Positions 31,854 through 31,905 of a DNA stretch of 31,905 bases are shown in pieces. The stretch lies in the NCBI GenBank assembly GCA_022701365.1, contig JAKUHH010000261.1, positions 1 to 31,905 of the forward strand, written 5' to 3'. A model generated the notes under the pieces. It ran no database searches. It had not been told where the DNA came from and worked only from the letters and a program-made list of their open reading frames with translations. The first letter of the stretch is position 1; every line of letters starts with the position of its first letter. The position numbers and the translations under genes were made by a program. Source of the DNA: Mycocentrospora acerina. Lineage: Eukaryota > Ascomycota > Dothideomycetes > Pleosporales.

Positions 31854-31905
31854 TTAGGGTTAGGGTTAGGGTTAGGGTTAGGGTTAGGGTTAGGGTTAGG
31901 GTTAG
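31854..31905 (+). repeat. Telomere: TTAGGG repeats
   Basis: Eight perfect TTAGGG units plus TTAG run to the window edge in the outward G-rich orientation expected at a right chromosome end. They are joined directly to element sequence (GAGAGCTGGA) with no subtelomeric spacer or degenerate units. Confidence 0.97.

Overview
This is the end of a chromosome from a filamentous ascomycete fungus (Pezizomycotina; species not identifiable from sequence alone). The right edge is a run of TTAGGG telomere repeats reading outward. Genes carry short (about 47-165 bp) GT-AG introns. One gene is a typical Zn2Cys6 regulator. The last 4 kb is AT-rich and almost free of CpA/TpG, the scar left by repeat-induced point mutation (RIP), a process of filamentous ascomycetes.

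Layout. About 0.37-27.7 kb holds eleven protein genes, nearly all catabolic: a secreted alpha/beta hydrolase, an enoyl-CoA hydratase-like protein with a hydrophobic leader, a zinc-type alcohol dehydrogenase (broken), a Baeyer-Villiger monooxygenase, a gentisate 1,2-dioxygenase-like cupin, a fumarylacetoacetate-hydrolase-family protein, a Zn2Cys6 transcription factor, a GFA-domain protein, a secreted tannase/feruloyl esterase, a dienelactone hydrolase-like protein and an MFS transporter (with an in-frame stop). I rebuilt gene models by hand. All intron-containing models close in frame: 315, 295, 569, 364, 293, 758, 140 and 243 aa, plus 521 codons for the transporter if its internal stop is ignored.

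How they may work together (inference). The set looks like a catabolic cluster for an aromatic ester or ketone. Secreted esterases would free the aromatic unit and the transporter import it. The Baeyer-Villiger enzyme and hydrolases would trim side chains. The cupin would open the ring of a gentisate- or salicylate-like acid, and the FAH-family enzyme would split the ring-opened pyruvate. The dioxygenase and FAH gene share a bidirectional promoter, and the regulator ends 58 bp from the FAH gene. No maleylpyruvate isomerase is seen. The dehydrogenase has both a premature TGA and a 14-bp duplication that destroys its natural stop, and the transporter has a TGA at codon 41, so the cluster may be partly decayed in this strain.

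Mobile and repetitive DNA. A decayed pogo/Tigger-type transposase lies between the monooxygenase and dioxygenase genes. A dispersed repeat of roughly 111-133 bp occurs three times and resembles a solo LTR. Distal to the transporter are two different RIP-mutated Ty3/Gypsy-like gag remnants, then a stop-ridden ORF that may be ORF1 of a non-LTR retrotransposon, cut off by the telomere. Gene-poor gaps of 0.6-3.2 kb separate the rest; where I see nothing in them I say so.
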